Source: Dryococelus australis (lineage: Eukaryota; Arthropoda; Insecta; Phasmatodea; Phasmatidae). From it: a DNA stretch of 64,000 nt. Position numbers and translations under genes: made by a program. Shown here one piece after another: positions 45,100 to 57,900 of this stretch (positions are counted from its first letter, which is position 1; each line of letters opens with the position of its first letter). Location of the stretch: contig CM056997.1 of the NCBI GenBank assembly GCA_029891345.1, forward strand, positions 212,637,212 to 212,701,211, given 5' to 3'. Under the pieces are notes generated by a model. That model ran no database searches. It was not told where the DNA came from and saw only the letters and a list, made by a program, of their open reading frames with translations.

Positions 45100-45249
45100 C
45101 TCATTGACAGCGATGTCATGAGAGATGAAACCAGGAACTTGACAACAGTACCAAGACAATTAGAATACCAGAGTGACTTACCAGGGATTCGAATTAAGAA
45201 AAAAATCGTAAAATTAAGTTAGCGTGCAGACAATTGCACTACGCAGGTA
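45100..45249 (-). repeat. tRNA-derived SINE, copy 2
   Basis: On the minus strand a head with CTGCGTAGTGCAATTGTCTG as A-box region and AATTCGAATCCCTGG as B box is followed by the body CCTGGTTTCATCTCTCATGA and CATCGCTGTCAATGAGACG, shared with copy 1. The head directly abuts the left end of element Y. Confidence 0.6.
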
Positions 45250-46533
45250 CACTGAAAAAATAATGCTAAAATCACCTGACAAGTGTAACGTAATATTCGC
45301 AAAATTGTGAGGGAAACATAGTTTTCCTTACGTGTAAGTTAAAATTACCACACTTGGAGTAAAATTCATGTACACGGTAGTGAAAAATCCCATACATGGC
45401 TGGGAATATTACCTTACGGCGTGTGGATCTCCTAGTCAATTTGTAACTATTTGATAATTGTATAATATATATTTCTAACTTAAAATTAATTTTATTTGTC
45501 TAGTCATATAAGCTGTCCAACAAGGCTCTTTACATGTAAGGTATAATCACCGCACTCTGGAGTAAAATTCACGTACAAAGTGGTGGAAATTTCAGTAAAT
45601 GGATGGTAAAATTACATAACGACGCGTGCATCACTTCAGCATTGTCTAAACAGCTAAATGGTAGGACGGGCGGAAGAAACAATAATTTATTAAATTAATT
45701 TTCACTTATACTATCATGTTTTCGTGATAGAGGTCCATGGTTCGGGCCCATCTTCCAGCAATTGACAAGGGTTTTAGAGTTGAGTGTTCGGTTACAATTC
45801 GTTAAAGGATTTCGGTAATAAAAATCAACAGTATTGATACCCCATGTTCTTTTAATATATTTTAATTAAACAATATAGTTAATATTACCTTACTTGTATG
45901 GGATTTCCCCCCACTTTTGTCAGGTACTTTTTCCGTACGATTAGGGAATAGTACCTTACTTGTAATGTAAATTTACTACACATTTGACAGGTAATTTTAC
46001 CTTACATGTAGAGGTAATTAGCTTCCCTTACATGTAGGGGAGATTCGGGTAATGGCGAACGCGGGGTAATCGCGAACACTCGAATATCGAGGTATCTACA
46101 TGTACAAGACTGGTCTGGATGGTGCTGGCATCTGCAGTTTACTTTGGGAAACGACAGTGCCATTGATGTCGGAGTTGTTGCGAAGCAGTGAACAAGATTT
46201 TGGTTATTTTTTGGTGTTGTGTTATAAGTAGAGTGTTCATTTTGAAAGAACGTATGTGGGTAGCTTTGATTTTTAATCCCTATATATTAATTAAAAGGGG
46301 AAATGTCACAAGTTTTTGGCTATTGTTTCCACTGTAGACAGGAATTCGTAACCTAAGTAATGCTCGACAAACATAATGGCGTACTTTGGGGTAATGGCGA
46401 ACAACAATCCTCTTCATATTCGCCATTTACCCACACTGATAAATTAAATTTTCGTCCCTAAGTGTTGTGTTAAATATTGAAAATAATAGTTTAACATTGT
46501 GATAATTAATTAAATTGACACATATTTAATTTT

Positions 46534-46870
46534 GTGACAATAAAAAAATAACTGCACCATAAAAAATATTGTGAACTGTACATAATTGCATGTAAATATT
46601 TACGAAGCTTGTACGGTAAACACATTATTTTTACATAATTGGAAAGCCCTATGTGTTTGGCGTCGAATCTCATAAAACTCCATTGCAGGAATTACTTACT
46701 TAAATCGCAACCCTCTAAAAAATCCAACCTGATCAATTTTAACCCGTAAAAAATCCCAATAGAGATATGAGAATAAAAAAATAACTGCACCATAAAAATA
46801 TTGTGAACTGTACATAATTGCATGTAAATATTTACGAACTTTGTAAGGTAAACATATTATTTTTACACGT
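46534..46870 (+). repeat. Direct duplication of about 105 bases
   Basis: The segments starting ATAAAAAAATAACTGCACCA at about 46540 and 46774 match over roughly 100 bases with few differences, separated by about 130 bases. Confidence 0.85.
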
Positions 46871-47329
46871 GAAGAAGAATTACGGTACTCTTCTGTGATA
46901 TTCTCTTATGGCCTACATGACAACGAAATATTAAGCTCGAAATGGCAAACGTAGTATTGTTCAACATGCGCAGAACCTGTTAAATTGACATTTATTTATG
47001 TTTATAATTTCATTGCATCTTCATATTTTGGTTATGGTGTAATATAGAACACGTGTGTGCTGAATCGGGCAATCCAATAGCACGTGTGATTTGGTCTATT
47101 GAAGCTGTAAGCGGCCAAATCTGGTTTCAGAACTTGTTACTTTAAGCAGGGTACCCCACCGACCCTTCTACCAGCCACTTTGTGCAGTTATACTCAATTC
47201 TTTTTAATTTCAGGCATCAATTCCCTTAACATCCCAAGTAGTATAATGACCCAGCAGCAATTTGTCTGCGCATAACAGTCGCACATTGCCTGCATACTAG
47301 TGTCAGTCAGTAGGCTATATTTGTATCAT

Positions 47330-47478
47330 TTTGTCAGCATGTGACTAGCATGTTGCCAGTATTTAATTAGCATATGACCGGTTTATATTGCCAGCACATT
47401 GAGAACACATGACCAACACATTACCAGCACGTGATCAGCACATTGGAAGCACGTGACCAGCACACTGCCAGCATGCTG
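47330..47478 (+). repeat. Degenerate tandem repeat, about 22 bases, seven units
   Basis: Variants of CCAGCACATTGCCAGCACGTGA follow one another, becoming more regular towards the right end. Confidence 0.7.
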
Positions 47479-47773
47479 TATGTTACAACAAACAATAGTA
47501 CCTGTGTGACATTTCTGGCACATGCAGGCAACATACTGACGCTGCTGTGATAAGTTTAGTATTGTGCAATGTTTTTACAACGTTTCGGGCGCCATCTGTG
47601 CTGTTTTGGAACATTACACAAAAAATATGGCTGTCCATACCATCTAATGGAAACACAAATTGCAATTTTGTATTTAAAATGTCATTAAAAGGCAATTATT
47701 TTGTAATTATTTATATTCGATTTGTGAAAAACCAAAGGTCTTCTTAGATTATTCCTATGTTATCTCACAGCAG

Positions 47774-49143
47774 ATGGCAAGAAGCAAGAAGAGAACGACC
47801 GATAAGGCTAAATTAACAGAGGATACTATGTCGAATGCTCTCGCTGCTATCCAGGAGGGCAAGAAGATTCGTCATGTTTCAAGATTATTCTAAATTCCAA
47901 TTGGGGCTCTCCACTGAATAATGAAATCCGGCAATTGTAAGAGTCCTCAGATTGGTATAAAGCCAGTTTTCACTGAGGAACAGGAAAAGGAGATTTCTGA
48001 ATATTCACTGAATTTGGCAAAACTTTTCTATGGCATGTAGGCTGATAAACTGAGGCATTATGCTTTCCAGTATGCTATGGGGAATGGTATCAAGTGCAAT
48101 TTTAATGCAGCTAGCGGTATGGTTCACAAGGACTGGATGTACGGTTTTTTGAAGAGAAACCTTTGGGACCCACTATTCAGCAGGGTTTTTGCACCGTAGT
48201 TATTCCACCCTCGTCGACATTAAAAATGCGCTGTGGTGGAAATTTGAATTTATCTATGGCTAAGCTCAAATTCGGAAAAAAAAAAAAACTAAGCACAGGT
48301 TTCAACCCTCGGATATTTCATTCTTTGGGCCATTGAAGGCAGCACGCAACAGAGACCATGACAAGTTTTTAAAGCACCATTCTGCAGAAAAGATCATTCC
48401 TACTGATGTAGCATCCATTTTCCATACAGCTTATGTTACTGTCGCAAACATGGATAAAGCAGTGTCGGGGTTCAAGAAGGCAGGAATTGTTTCCTTAAAT
48501 GAAATAATTTTTTTCGGACGATGATTTATTCGCTGCATCACGGTTGATGCCGACTGTGGTGGATGAAGAAAACTCACCTAATAACATCTTAGCCGCCGAT
48601 GCTGAAAATTACATTCTTGGACCAGTTCAAGACAAAAGGATGGCCACAACTGAATCTTGCAGAAGAAGTGATGAAAACGACGATGCTCTTCGTGCTCCAA
48701 CAGAGCAGATATGTCCCCTTTGCCAGGACATTCAAAATGGCCACAAGCCAAACGAGGGCAGAAGCAGCATTCATGAATGATTACTTCAACCCCACCGAAA
48801 GCTGTTTACAGAGAAGGCGGAAAAGGAAAGAAAATGAAGGAGAATGATTGGAAATGAAACAATTATCAGCTGCCGGAAAGAAACGAAGAAAAGTGCTGAG
48901 AAACCTAAACTTAGAATCTTCGTGTGAGGAAGACGTGGACGAATCTCAACTGTGTGATGATGAATCAGACGATATTGACCTGATGGCGAACAGTGCACAT
49001 ATTTGCTGCATTTCTCAGCAGTTTTGTCTCGCAATAGTGAAATTTGGTTCAAGTGTGTCTCTTGTGAAAATGAGGCACATAAAGACTGTACAGCATGCGA
49101 GCGAAGGGAAGGGTTCTCTTGTGATATGTGTTTGAAAAGCTAG
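47774..49143 (+). pseudogene. pogo-like transposase remnant with C-terminal PHD-type finger
   Basis: Starts MARSKKRTTDKAKLTEDTMS then ALAAIQEGKKIRHVSRLF, a psq/CENP-B-type helix-turn-helix. Next is KPVFTEEQEKEISEYSLNLA with LRHYAFQYAMGNGIKCNF and KDWMYGFLKRN, the second DNA-binding domain. The DDE part is largely lost: only scattered blocks such as the FKKAGIVSLNE region (48460-48500) remain, corresponding to the family's GF-x-x-x-GI-x-P segment. The C terminus reads WFKCVSCENEAHKDC then GFSCDMC, a Cys/His finger known from insect pogo relatives. The frame is broken several times (for example after SRLF and after 48524), and the catalytic core is shortened. Ends at TAG 49141-49143. Confidence 0.8.
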
Positions 49144-49714
49144 AAAGAAAAGGACCTGTTTAAAAAACAGTGAAAAATTGTTGTTCATTTAATTGCTTTG
49201 AAGTAACATGTGCATTATTTGCAAGCTGCAGTAATGTTATTTAAATGATTAGTTTAAAATATTATATCTTGAAAGGGTTTTAATATTGTTGTCTGATAAG
49301 GTTTAGCATAATTTACAAAAAGAAGAAATATATAGTTTTTAAGAGAAATATGTATTTTTGAATTATAGATAGAGTTTCCCAAATAAAATGTTAATGTGTT
49401 TTCAAAATCGTTTTATTTTTCACATGATAACACGTGTTGTGGTGTAATGGCGAACATGTGTTCGCCATTACCCCATGGTGTGGAGCAATGGCGAACAATG
49501 CTGACTTTTAAAATATATTTTTTTTTCTATTCACGAATTACTGCGTAATATGTTATATAAGATATACAATTGTTCAGCACTAAATACTGAATAACAGAAA
49601 CACCGAATTAAGCAAATAATCTGTTAACAAACAACTCAAAACAAGCATCCCCCTTAAGTGTTCGCCATTACCTCACCCTCCAAGGGAATTTTACCGCAAA
49701 TTTTTTTTACAGTG

Positions 49715-50110
49715 CAGGATTCAGAGCATTACCTTCAGATGTAATCAGTGTAACGTTTTGTTTTGAATGAGGGTTCATTGATCTGATCTATTTACCCGGC
49801 CATTCTGAAAATAGGTGTTTGAGCCACCAAAACACATAAGTTTACATAACCTACTATAACGCTACTTGTGCGAAAAATTTGGTGTAAATAGGTTGATTGA
49901 GCTCAGATATGGCATGAGAACTTAATTTGCTTAAACGAGGGCTATCTTACAAAATTTTCCAAAAAGAGACTGTGCGTGACGTTTTGTATAGATACTGCCA
50001 GAATAAAAGGTTTGGTTGAATGTTAAATTGTTAAACAGTTATGCCAAGCTTATCAAAATATTTATATGGCTGTTATTTTTAAAATCATTGTCTTCCACCA
50101 AATCAGGTGC
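49715..50110 (+). repeat. Modular repeat block 2: about one module
   Basis: Contains the module order AAACACATAAGTTTACATAA, AAAATTTGGTGTAAATAGG, CTCAGATATGGCAT (49900), CTATCTTACAAAATTTTCC and ATAGATACTGCCAGAAT. Interrupted on its right by unrelated DNA. Confidence 0.65.
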
Positions 50111-51955
50111 AATTAGCAAACACGCACTATAGAAAACAATATTGGCAGGATCTCAAAACTAGCAATTAAAAACAGCGCACGCAAAATTTCAGTGAAACAT
50201 ATTTTATGTTATTAATTATTCTTCAAATCGTAATACTGACAATAAATTGCTTGAAAAAACACAGCACAGCCTTCAATAATATATGTTCTCCATAATAAAC
50301 ATGAAAAAAATTACTACGGGTGCTCTTAAAATATTTCAGGTACAAAAAGGACTGATTCTCACCTATGAATAAATTAAAATTACAATTGCTTTGATACTAC
50401 AAGGAACAGGTAATCCTTGACTATATTAAAATTTAATAGCACCCAAAACTGTGCCTAAAGCAAGTAAACCTATATTTACACTTGACCACAATATCAAGGA
50501 AAGTGCTAAGGCACGTTCACTGCCTGAACGAATGGCAACTTTAAAAAGTGCAATGCTAGCCTAAAACCATAATCTCATATGCTGTAAATGCTTTTGAACA
50601 GACAAACATAAAAACAGACTTCTACAAAAAGCCCTAAAATAGTAATTAAAATACAAATTACACTCAAAGGATGAGGTTTTGGTGTGAACCCTGCTGTTCA
50701 CTTTTTACTTGCGAGACGCGCGTACAGACGCCACCGGCTTTCATGCCGCGTCAAACGGCCGAGAAACAATTTCTCAACTCAGGAGCACAAGCACCAAGTA
50801 TGTGGCTAGAATTTACATTGACTAAGCACACTCAAATTGTATAAATGTAATATAAAAAATCGACTAAAAGGATGGTGAAAAATTACACCAAATATTAAGT
50901 GCTCAAACCACAAACACCGCAAAATTCTACAAGTGACACTAAAATGCAAGCGCATTAATATTCCAACTAATACTCAACAAATTGAAATCCTTAAAAGACA
51001 ACACTATCATTATAATGAGCGGAAAAGGCGGCGGCGTGTAGCCCTACAAAAGCGCCTAATACACATGATACATCAAAATTTAACTTAAAAAGACGTAGCT
51101 GATGCAACCTCGCTAGGGGCGCCAGACTAAAATGAAAATATACTATCAGGCCTAACAAAGCCCTAGAAAGTAACTTAAGTACACCAAACAAAATATTAAA
51201 ATACTTCTGTCCAGTCGAGCAGTGAGCTGACGATGCAAAGCAAATAGGAAACAGGCTCGTGGCAAATGGGGCTAAATGTTAAACGAGCCATTTCATTTCT
51301 CATAAGTTAAAAAAACCCACGTTCTAAACCCACTCAAGAAACATTAGAACGTATCTACAACTCTCCACAAGGAGTAAACTACCGAAAATATTTAATACGA
51401 ACAAACAGTCTACTAAAAATGACTACAGTGCAAAATCTCTAAGGGCCACACTAAGCACTACGCTCTCAACTCACTACTTATTATTGACGCCTCTCACCCG
51501 GCATTACAAGAATATTAATGACACTGAGTATTAAATATTAATAAGATATTACTTTAGTATTAGTTGTACTGATAGAGGTGCGTCGCAGAAGCTCTATCTC
51601 CCGTAGCCTATCGGAGTAGCATTATGAATATTGGCTGATTGCTACTTGCATGGGCAGGACACAGTGCCCGCCGAATATTCACTTACAAAAATCTAAGCTT
51701 GATCATGTTATGCAAGCAGGGAGGGGAGGCGTAAAAGGAGAAGCAAGGAGAAGGGAAGGGGAACGAGAGCGTTACAAAGAGGTCGGCTCGGGCGCTGTCC
51801 ACGTGCGGGAAACGACGAAACTACATAGAGGGCGCTAATGTCGGTCCAATAACGAAATGATGCGTAAAGTACATCGTTGTTTGGCAGCGCCAAGCAAAGT
51901 AAGGCCGAACATAGTTCTAATTTACGCACGCAAACGCTCAAGTGTTGCAGTCTGA
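50111..51955. other. Unassigned 1.8-kb segment interrupting the modular repeat
   Basis: Flanked on both sides by modular repeat sequence, so it is probably an insertion. GC-richer patches occur at 50700-50765 and 51650-51830. No open frame of recognisable family and no clear terminal repeats were found. Confidence 0.4.
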
Positions 51956-53300
51956 CCCCCGTTTAAATCATGTAATTTTACACGGCTTTCTGCAGGCGTG
52001 TAAAATTTTGTGGCAATTAGTTGAATCGATCTGGAAATATGGCAAACTCTTCAATCTACACACGTGACAAAATTTTGCAATAAAACCGCAGCGGAAAAAG
52101 ATGATCTCTGTATGCATAAGCGATGTTTCAAATTACTACTACTAGCGTGAACTATTTGGTAGTACTACGTTTTAGCCAAATTTGAAATAAGTCTGTCAAT
52201 TATTTCCAAACGCCACTATACAGGCCTCTGAGCCATTTGAGTAGCTATTACTTGGTATTCGGAAATGTCCGAGTTGCTGTGGGATTTGACTTGAAGCCTC
52301 ACCAGTCCGACTTCCACGCCACAGATCCCAAAATACGACATAAAAACTGTATTATTACATGTGGGGCCATTTTACAAAATTACGGAAATATGAGGCTTCG
52401 CATGGACAATATTGATGGATGTTATAGATACTGACAGCATACGAAGTCATATTATAAATTGGTTTTGTTGCTTTGTAAATGAAATATTCTCAGCTAAAAT
52501 TTTGATATCCCCGCCATTTTGAAAATGTGTTTGTCTGAACCCCCCCCCCCCCCCCCCAATTTAATCAGTTTACATGACCTGCCAAAGAGCTATTTGTTTG
52601 CCAAACTTTGGTAGAAACAGATTATTTTTTATTTTTTATTTTTTTTTGATATCGTGTAATTTTACATGTGATACTGTTATGCAAAATGCTGGACAAAAGA
52701 GTTTTAGTGTTGACATACTCGATGTTTGTAATATATACGGCCAGCATACAAATTTTAATTTCAATTAATTACATGGTTTCAGCGCTATAACATAAAATAC
52801 TTAACTAAAATAGCTATACGGCCACCATTTTGAAAATAAGTTTCTCATCAATTTTAGTTTCATACGTTCACATTACATATAATAGTATTACTTTCGTGCT
52901 AAATTTGCCGAAGATTGGTTGAGTAGTTTATGAAATATAAAGTAAAAGATTTATTTCTTAATTTGGTGCTATATTCCAAAATGGCGGACCACAAAAATAT
53001 TCACCTTTGAATTCAGTGCTTACACCTTGCGCTCTCAGGTTAAAAATTTGGTTTCAATTGGTTGAATTGTTTCCGAGGTATGAAACATCACCCTATATTT
53101 TAAAATGGCCGTCATTATGGAAGTAAGGTTCCGGCGTGGTCGAAAACTATAAAATTTAGGCGTGTTTCCTTAGAAATGCATATGTGTACCAAGTTTCTCG
53201 AAATTTCGTTCAAGCGTTTAAAAATTGATAGGCGTACACACATGCACAGATACACAGAGCCACATACACCACGTTCATACACATATACATATATGCTGCT
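51956..53300 (+). repeat. Modular repeat block 3: about four to five modules and terminus
   Basis: Modules with ATAGATACTGACAGCAT (52425), CGCCATTTTGAAAATGTG (52512), CCAAACTTTGGTAGAAACAG (52600) and AAAATGGCGGACC (52978) continue to a terminus: CAAGTTTCTCGAAATTTCG, TTCAAGCGTTTAAAAATTGA, then ACACACATGCACAGATACAC near 53235. An 18-base C run lies at 52540-52557. Confidence 0.7.
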
Positions 53301-53827
53301 CACTGTAAATAGAGCTTTTTTGAGGCTCTACTTACTTTTTCCTATGGGCCAGTTTTTATTATTTTGCCAATTTTTAAAATAAATGCCGTATAAGTAATAA
53401 ACATTTTGTTTTACCAGACTCGAAAGTTCATATTTAAGGCTACAATAAAATATATTTATTGACTATTATTCCAAATGAGTGTGTTTTCCAAAAATGCTCA
53501 CTTCATTGTGAATAGCCTATGTACACATATCCATGCATACACACGGAAAGGGAAGGGCTCTCATAAACCTTTCTTTCCTTAGGAAAGTGGGCGGACAAGT
53601 GTCCTTACGCAACTGAATTAAGCCAGAAACCAATAATTCAAGATGGAGTGTGAGGCTAAAGCACTGTTCGAATGGAACTTAAAGTATATTAGTTTTTTAG
53701 TATTTAGCAGCATTTAGTCCGGGCTCCATCGATTATCGCTTGTTCAAGTGTCATTACATATTGTAAACTAAATACTAATATACCAAATACGTCATCGTTT
53801 TAATCGACTAATTACGGTCACCAGACG
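53301..53827. other. Spacer
   Basis: Nothing recognised apart from AT-rich sequence. Confidence 0.5.
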
Positions 53828-54460
53828 TTTTAGTTAATTATTCCGCCTTCGTAATGCTCGAACTAGTTTGCAGGGTGTTACGAAACTTGGTTTTAGTTAA
53901 TTATTCCGCCTTCCTAATGCTCAAACTAGGTTGCAGAATGTTACGAAACTTGGTTTTAGTTAATTATTCCGCCTTCCTAATGCTCAAACTAGGTTGCAGA
54001 GTGTTACGAAACTTGGTTTTAGTTAATTATTCCGCCTTCCTAATCCTCGAACTAGGTTGCAGGGTGTTACGAAACTTGGTTTTAGTTAATTATTCCGCCT
54101 TCCTAATGCTCGAACTAGGTTGCAGAGTGTTACGAAACTTGGTTTTAGTTAATTATTCCGCCTTCCTAATGCTCGAACTAGGTTGCAGAGTGTTACGAAA
54201 CTTGGTTTAGTTAATTATTCCGCCTTCCTAATGCTCAAACTAGGTTGCAGAGTGTTACGAAACTTGGTATTAGTTAATTATTCCGCCTTCCTAATGCTCA
54301 AAGTAGGTTGCAGAGTGTTACGAAACTTGGTTTTAGTTAATTATTCCGCCTTCCTAATGATCAAACTAGGTTGCAGAGTGTTACGAAACTTGGTTTTAGT
54401 TAATTATTCCGCCTTCCTAATGCTCGAACTAGGTTGCAGAGTGTTACGAAACTTGGTTTT
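53828..54460 (+). repeat. Minisatellite, about 10 units of 63 bases
   Basis: Units open with TTTTAGTTAATTATTCCGCC and end ACGAAACTTGG; starts at 53828, 53891, 53954 and so on. Units differ by few substitutions. Because 63 is a multiple of three, two long frames of 21-residue repeats appear (53854-54210 and 54183-54635); a unit of 62 bases near 54206 separates them. The open frames are a by-product of the period rather than evidence of a gene. Confidence 0.95.
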
Positions 54461-54936
54461 CGAAGAAACTATTAAACGTAAACCCAGATGTTTGCCTACG
54501 GAAAGACGTACTCCAGACGAGGATGGAATGTCACATGAAAGTCACCAAGCATACTGTAAATATATATTATTTTGGAGCCCTCCGATATGGCCAGAACCAC
54601 GCTTTCTCAGACTGCCATATCTTAAAATATACTAGCGGGTCAAAGGAAAAACTACAATAGGAGCGTGTACTAAATTTGCTATAGAATTTTCATTTAAAAA
54701 AAATGATAGCTTCACTTCTGAAAGCCCCACAGATATGTGAAGCACTACGAGAACATTGCACTCCAGTTCAGAGCACTGCGTGTAGCGGTGATAGCGCATT
54801 TGTATCGCGTGTCAGATTGACCCTTATAGTTCACACGCTTCTCGACTAAAAAAAAATAACAACGATGCAGGTAGGCGGTCCTTTTAATTAAAAATGGCAA
54901 CTGGAACACGGCGCGAGCCATCAGACCGCGCACAAG
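54461..54936. other. Spacer between minisatellite and satellite
   Basis: Nothing recognised; GC content rises after 54890 into the satellite. Confidence 0.5.
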
Positions 54937-57900
54937 CGTGCTGACGTCACAGGAATGTGGTAGACAGACATAACCACGCTCACAAACACGCTCGCTCAGC
55001 GGAACTGGTGGTACATACCTTCACTCTCACGAGATGTGAACAGTGGAGGCAGAGGGCCCCAGGGTAGCCACAGGCCGCCTGCAGAGTAGTTCGAACAGCG
55101 TTGTGTTGGGGAAGGTATTCGCGTCCTCCCGTGCTGACGTCACGGGAATGAGGTAGACAGACATAACCACGCTCACAAACACGCTCGCTCAGCAGGAACT
55201 GGTGGTACATACCTTCACTCTCACGAGATGTGAACAGTGGAGCGGCAGACGGGAGGCCCAGGGTAGCCACAGGCCACCTGCAGAGTAGTTCCAACAGCGT
55301 TGTGTTGGGGAAGGTATTCGCGTCCTCCCGTGCTGACGTCACGGAATGAGGTAGCAACATAACCACGCTCACAAACACGCTCGCTCAGCGGAACTGGTGG
55401 TACATACCTTCACTCTCACGAGATGTGAACAGTGGAGGCAGAGGGGTCCCAGGGTAGCCACAGGCCGCCTGCAGGGTAGTTCCAACAGCGTTATGTTGGG
55501 GAAGGTATTCGCATCCTCCCGTGCTGACGTCACGGGAATGAGGTAGACAGACATAACCACGCTCACAAACACGCTCGCTCAGCGGAACTGGTGGTACATA
55601 CCTTCACTCTCACGAGATGTGAACAGTGGAGGCAGAGGGTCCCAGGGTAGCCACAGGCCGCCTGCAGAGTAGTTCGAACAGCGTTTGTTGGGGAAGGTAT
55701 TCGCGATCCTCCCGTGCTGACGTCACGGGAATGAGGTAGACAGACATAACCACGCTCACAAACACGCTCGCTCAGCAGAACTGGTGGTACATACCTTCAC
55801 TCTCACGAGATGTGAACAGTGGAGGCAGAGGGGCACAGGTAGAAGCTCACCTAGGAGTAGTCCAACAGCTAGTAGTTAAGTTGTGTGAGGGAAGTATTCG
55901 CGTCCTCCCGTGCTGACGTCACAGGAATGAGGTAGCAACATAACCACGCTCACAAACACGCTCGCTCAGCGGAACTGGTGGTACATACCTTCACTCTCAC
56001 TAGATGTGAACAGTGGAGGCAGAGGGGTCCAGGATAGCCACAGGCCGCCTGCAGGGTAGTTCCAACAGCGTTATGTTGGGGAAGGTATTCGCGTCCTCCC
56101 GTGCTGACGTCACGGGAATGAGGTAGACAGACATAACCACGCTCACAAACACGCTCGCTCAGCGGAACTGGTGGTACATACCTTCACTCTCACGAGATGT
56201 GAACAGTGGAGGCAGAGGGTCCCAGGGTAGCCACAGGCCGCCTGCAGAGTAGTTCCAACAGCGTTGTGTTGGGGAGGTATTCGCGTCCTCCCGTGCTGAC
56301 GTCACGGGAATGAGGTAGACAGACATAACCACGCTCACAAAACACGCTCGCTCAGCGAACTGGTGGTACATACCTTCACTCTCACGAGATGTGAACAGTG
56401 GAGGCAGAGGGGGCCAGGAGTAGCCACAGGCCACCTGCAGAGTAGTTCCAACAGCGTTGTGTTGGGGAAGGTATTCGCGTCCTCCGTGCTGACGTCACGG
56501 GAATGAGGTAGACAGACATAACCACGCTCACAAACACGCTCGCTCAGCGGAACTGGTGGTACATACCTTCACTCTCACGAGATGTGAACAGTGGAGGCAG
56601 AGGGGTCCCAGGGTAGCCACAGGCCGCCTGCAGAGTAGTTCGAACAGCGTTGTGTTGGGGAAGGTATTCGCGTCCTCCCGTGCTGACGTCACGGGAATGA
56701 GGTAGACAGACATAACCACGCTCACAAACACGCTCGCTCAGCAGAACTGGTGGTACATACCTTCACTCTCACGAGATGTGAACAGTGGAGGCAAGGGGCG
56801 ACAGTGGAAGTTGCCCAGGGTAGCCACAGGCCACCTGCAGAGTAGTTCCAACAGCGTTGTGTTGGGGAAGGTATTCGCGTCTCCCGTGCTGACGTCACAG
56901 GAATGAGGTAGGCACAACATAACCACGCTCACAAACACGCTCGCTCAGCGAACTGGTGGTACATACCTTCACTCTCACGAGATGTGAACAGTGGAGGCAG
57001 AGGGTCCCAGGGTATAGCCACAGTCGCCTGCAGAGGTAGTTCCAACAGCGTTATGTTGGGGAAGGTATTCGCTCCTCCCGTGCTGACGTCACGGAATGAG
57101 GTAGCACACATAACCACGCTCACAAACACGCTCGCTCAGCGGAACTGGTGGTACATACCTTCACTCTCACGAGATGTGAACAGTGAGGCAGAGGGTCCAG
57201 GGTAGCCACAGGCCGCCTGCAGAGTAGTTCCAACAGCGTTATGTTGGGAAGGTATTCGCATCCTCCCGTGCTGACGTCACGGGAATGAGGTAGACAGACA
57301 TAACCACGCTCACAACACGCTCGCTCAGCGGAACTGGTGGTACATACCTTCACTCTCACGAGATGTGAACAGTGGAGGCAGAGGGGCCCAGGGTAGCCAC
57401 AGGCCACCTGCAGAGTAGTTCCAACAGCGTTGTGTTGGGGAGGGTATTCGTGTCCTCCCGTGCTGACGTCACGGGAATGAGGTAGACAGACATAACCACG
57501 CTCACAAACACGCTCGCTCAGCGGAACTGGTGGTACATACCTTCACTCTCACTAGATGTGAACAGTGGAGGCAGAGGGGGCCAGGATAGCCACAGGCCGC
57601 CTGCAGGTAGTTCCAACAGCGTTGTGTTGGGGAAGGTATTCGCGTCCTCCCGTGCTGACGTCACGGGAATGAGGTAGACAGACATAACCACGCTCACAAA
57701 CACGCTCGCTCAGCGGAACTGGTGGTACATACCTTCACTCTCACGAGATGTGAACAGTGGAGGCAGAGGGGCCCAGGGTAGCCACAGGCCGCCTGCAGGG
57801 TAGTTCCAACAGCGTTGTGTTGGGGAAGGTATTCGCGTCCTCCCGTGCTGACGTCACGGGAATGAGGTAGACAGACATAACCACGCTCACAAACACGCTC

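Larger units (their letters stand above)
46037..49681 (+). mobile_element. pogo-like (Tc1/mariner superfamily) transposon nested in element Y, inactive
   Basis: Left end after TA: GGGGAGATTCGGGTAATGGC then GAAC. Right end: GTGTTCGCCATTACCTCACC. The motif TAATGGCGAAC recurs near both ends (46052, 46068, 46394 and inverted near 46420 on the left; 49444, inverted near 49460, 49487 and inverted at 49660 on the right), as expected of transposase-binding sites. The gene inside (47774-49143) has the pogo plan. Insertion is younger than element Y, which it splits near its right end. Confidence 0.75.
45250..49714. mobile_element. MITE-like element Y with CACTG ends, split by a pogo-like transposon
   Basis: The left end begins CACTGAAAAAATAATGCTAA; the right end at 49685-49714 is the inverted counterpart, CCGCAAATTTTTTTTACAGTG. 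Between 45270 and 46030 the motifs CCTTAC[AG]TGTA and GGTAATTTTACC recur, and CACCTGACAAGTGTAACG (45275) is matched inverted by the ACATTTGACAGGTAA block (45975). Removing the inserted pogo-like element leaves about 0.8 kb without coding capacity. The CACT start and A-rich tip recall element X. Confidence 0.65.

Noticed and set aside
51100-51135. Retroviral-type primer binding site (TGGCGCCC on the minus strand)
   Set aside because: Only about eight bases match a tRNA 3' end, with no terminal repeats or pol sequence nearby.
53854-54635. Two long plus-strand frames with 21-residue repeats
   Set aside because: They follow from a 63-base tandem period; a 62-base unit splits them and there is no start, promoter or family support.
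54980-57703. Many minus-strand frames in the satellite as a repeated protein gene
   Set aside because: Unit length is not a multiple of three and indels shift the frame from unit to unit; kept only as an exon-like observation.
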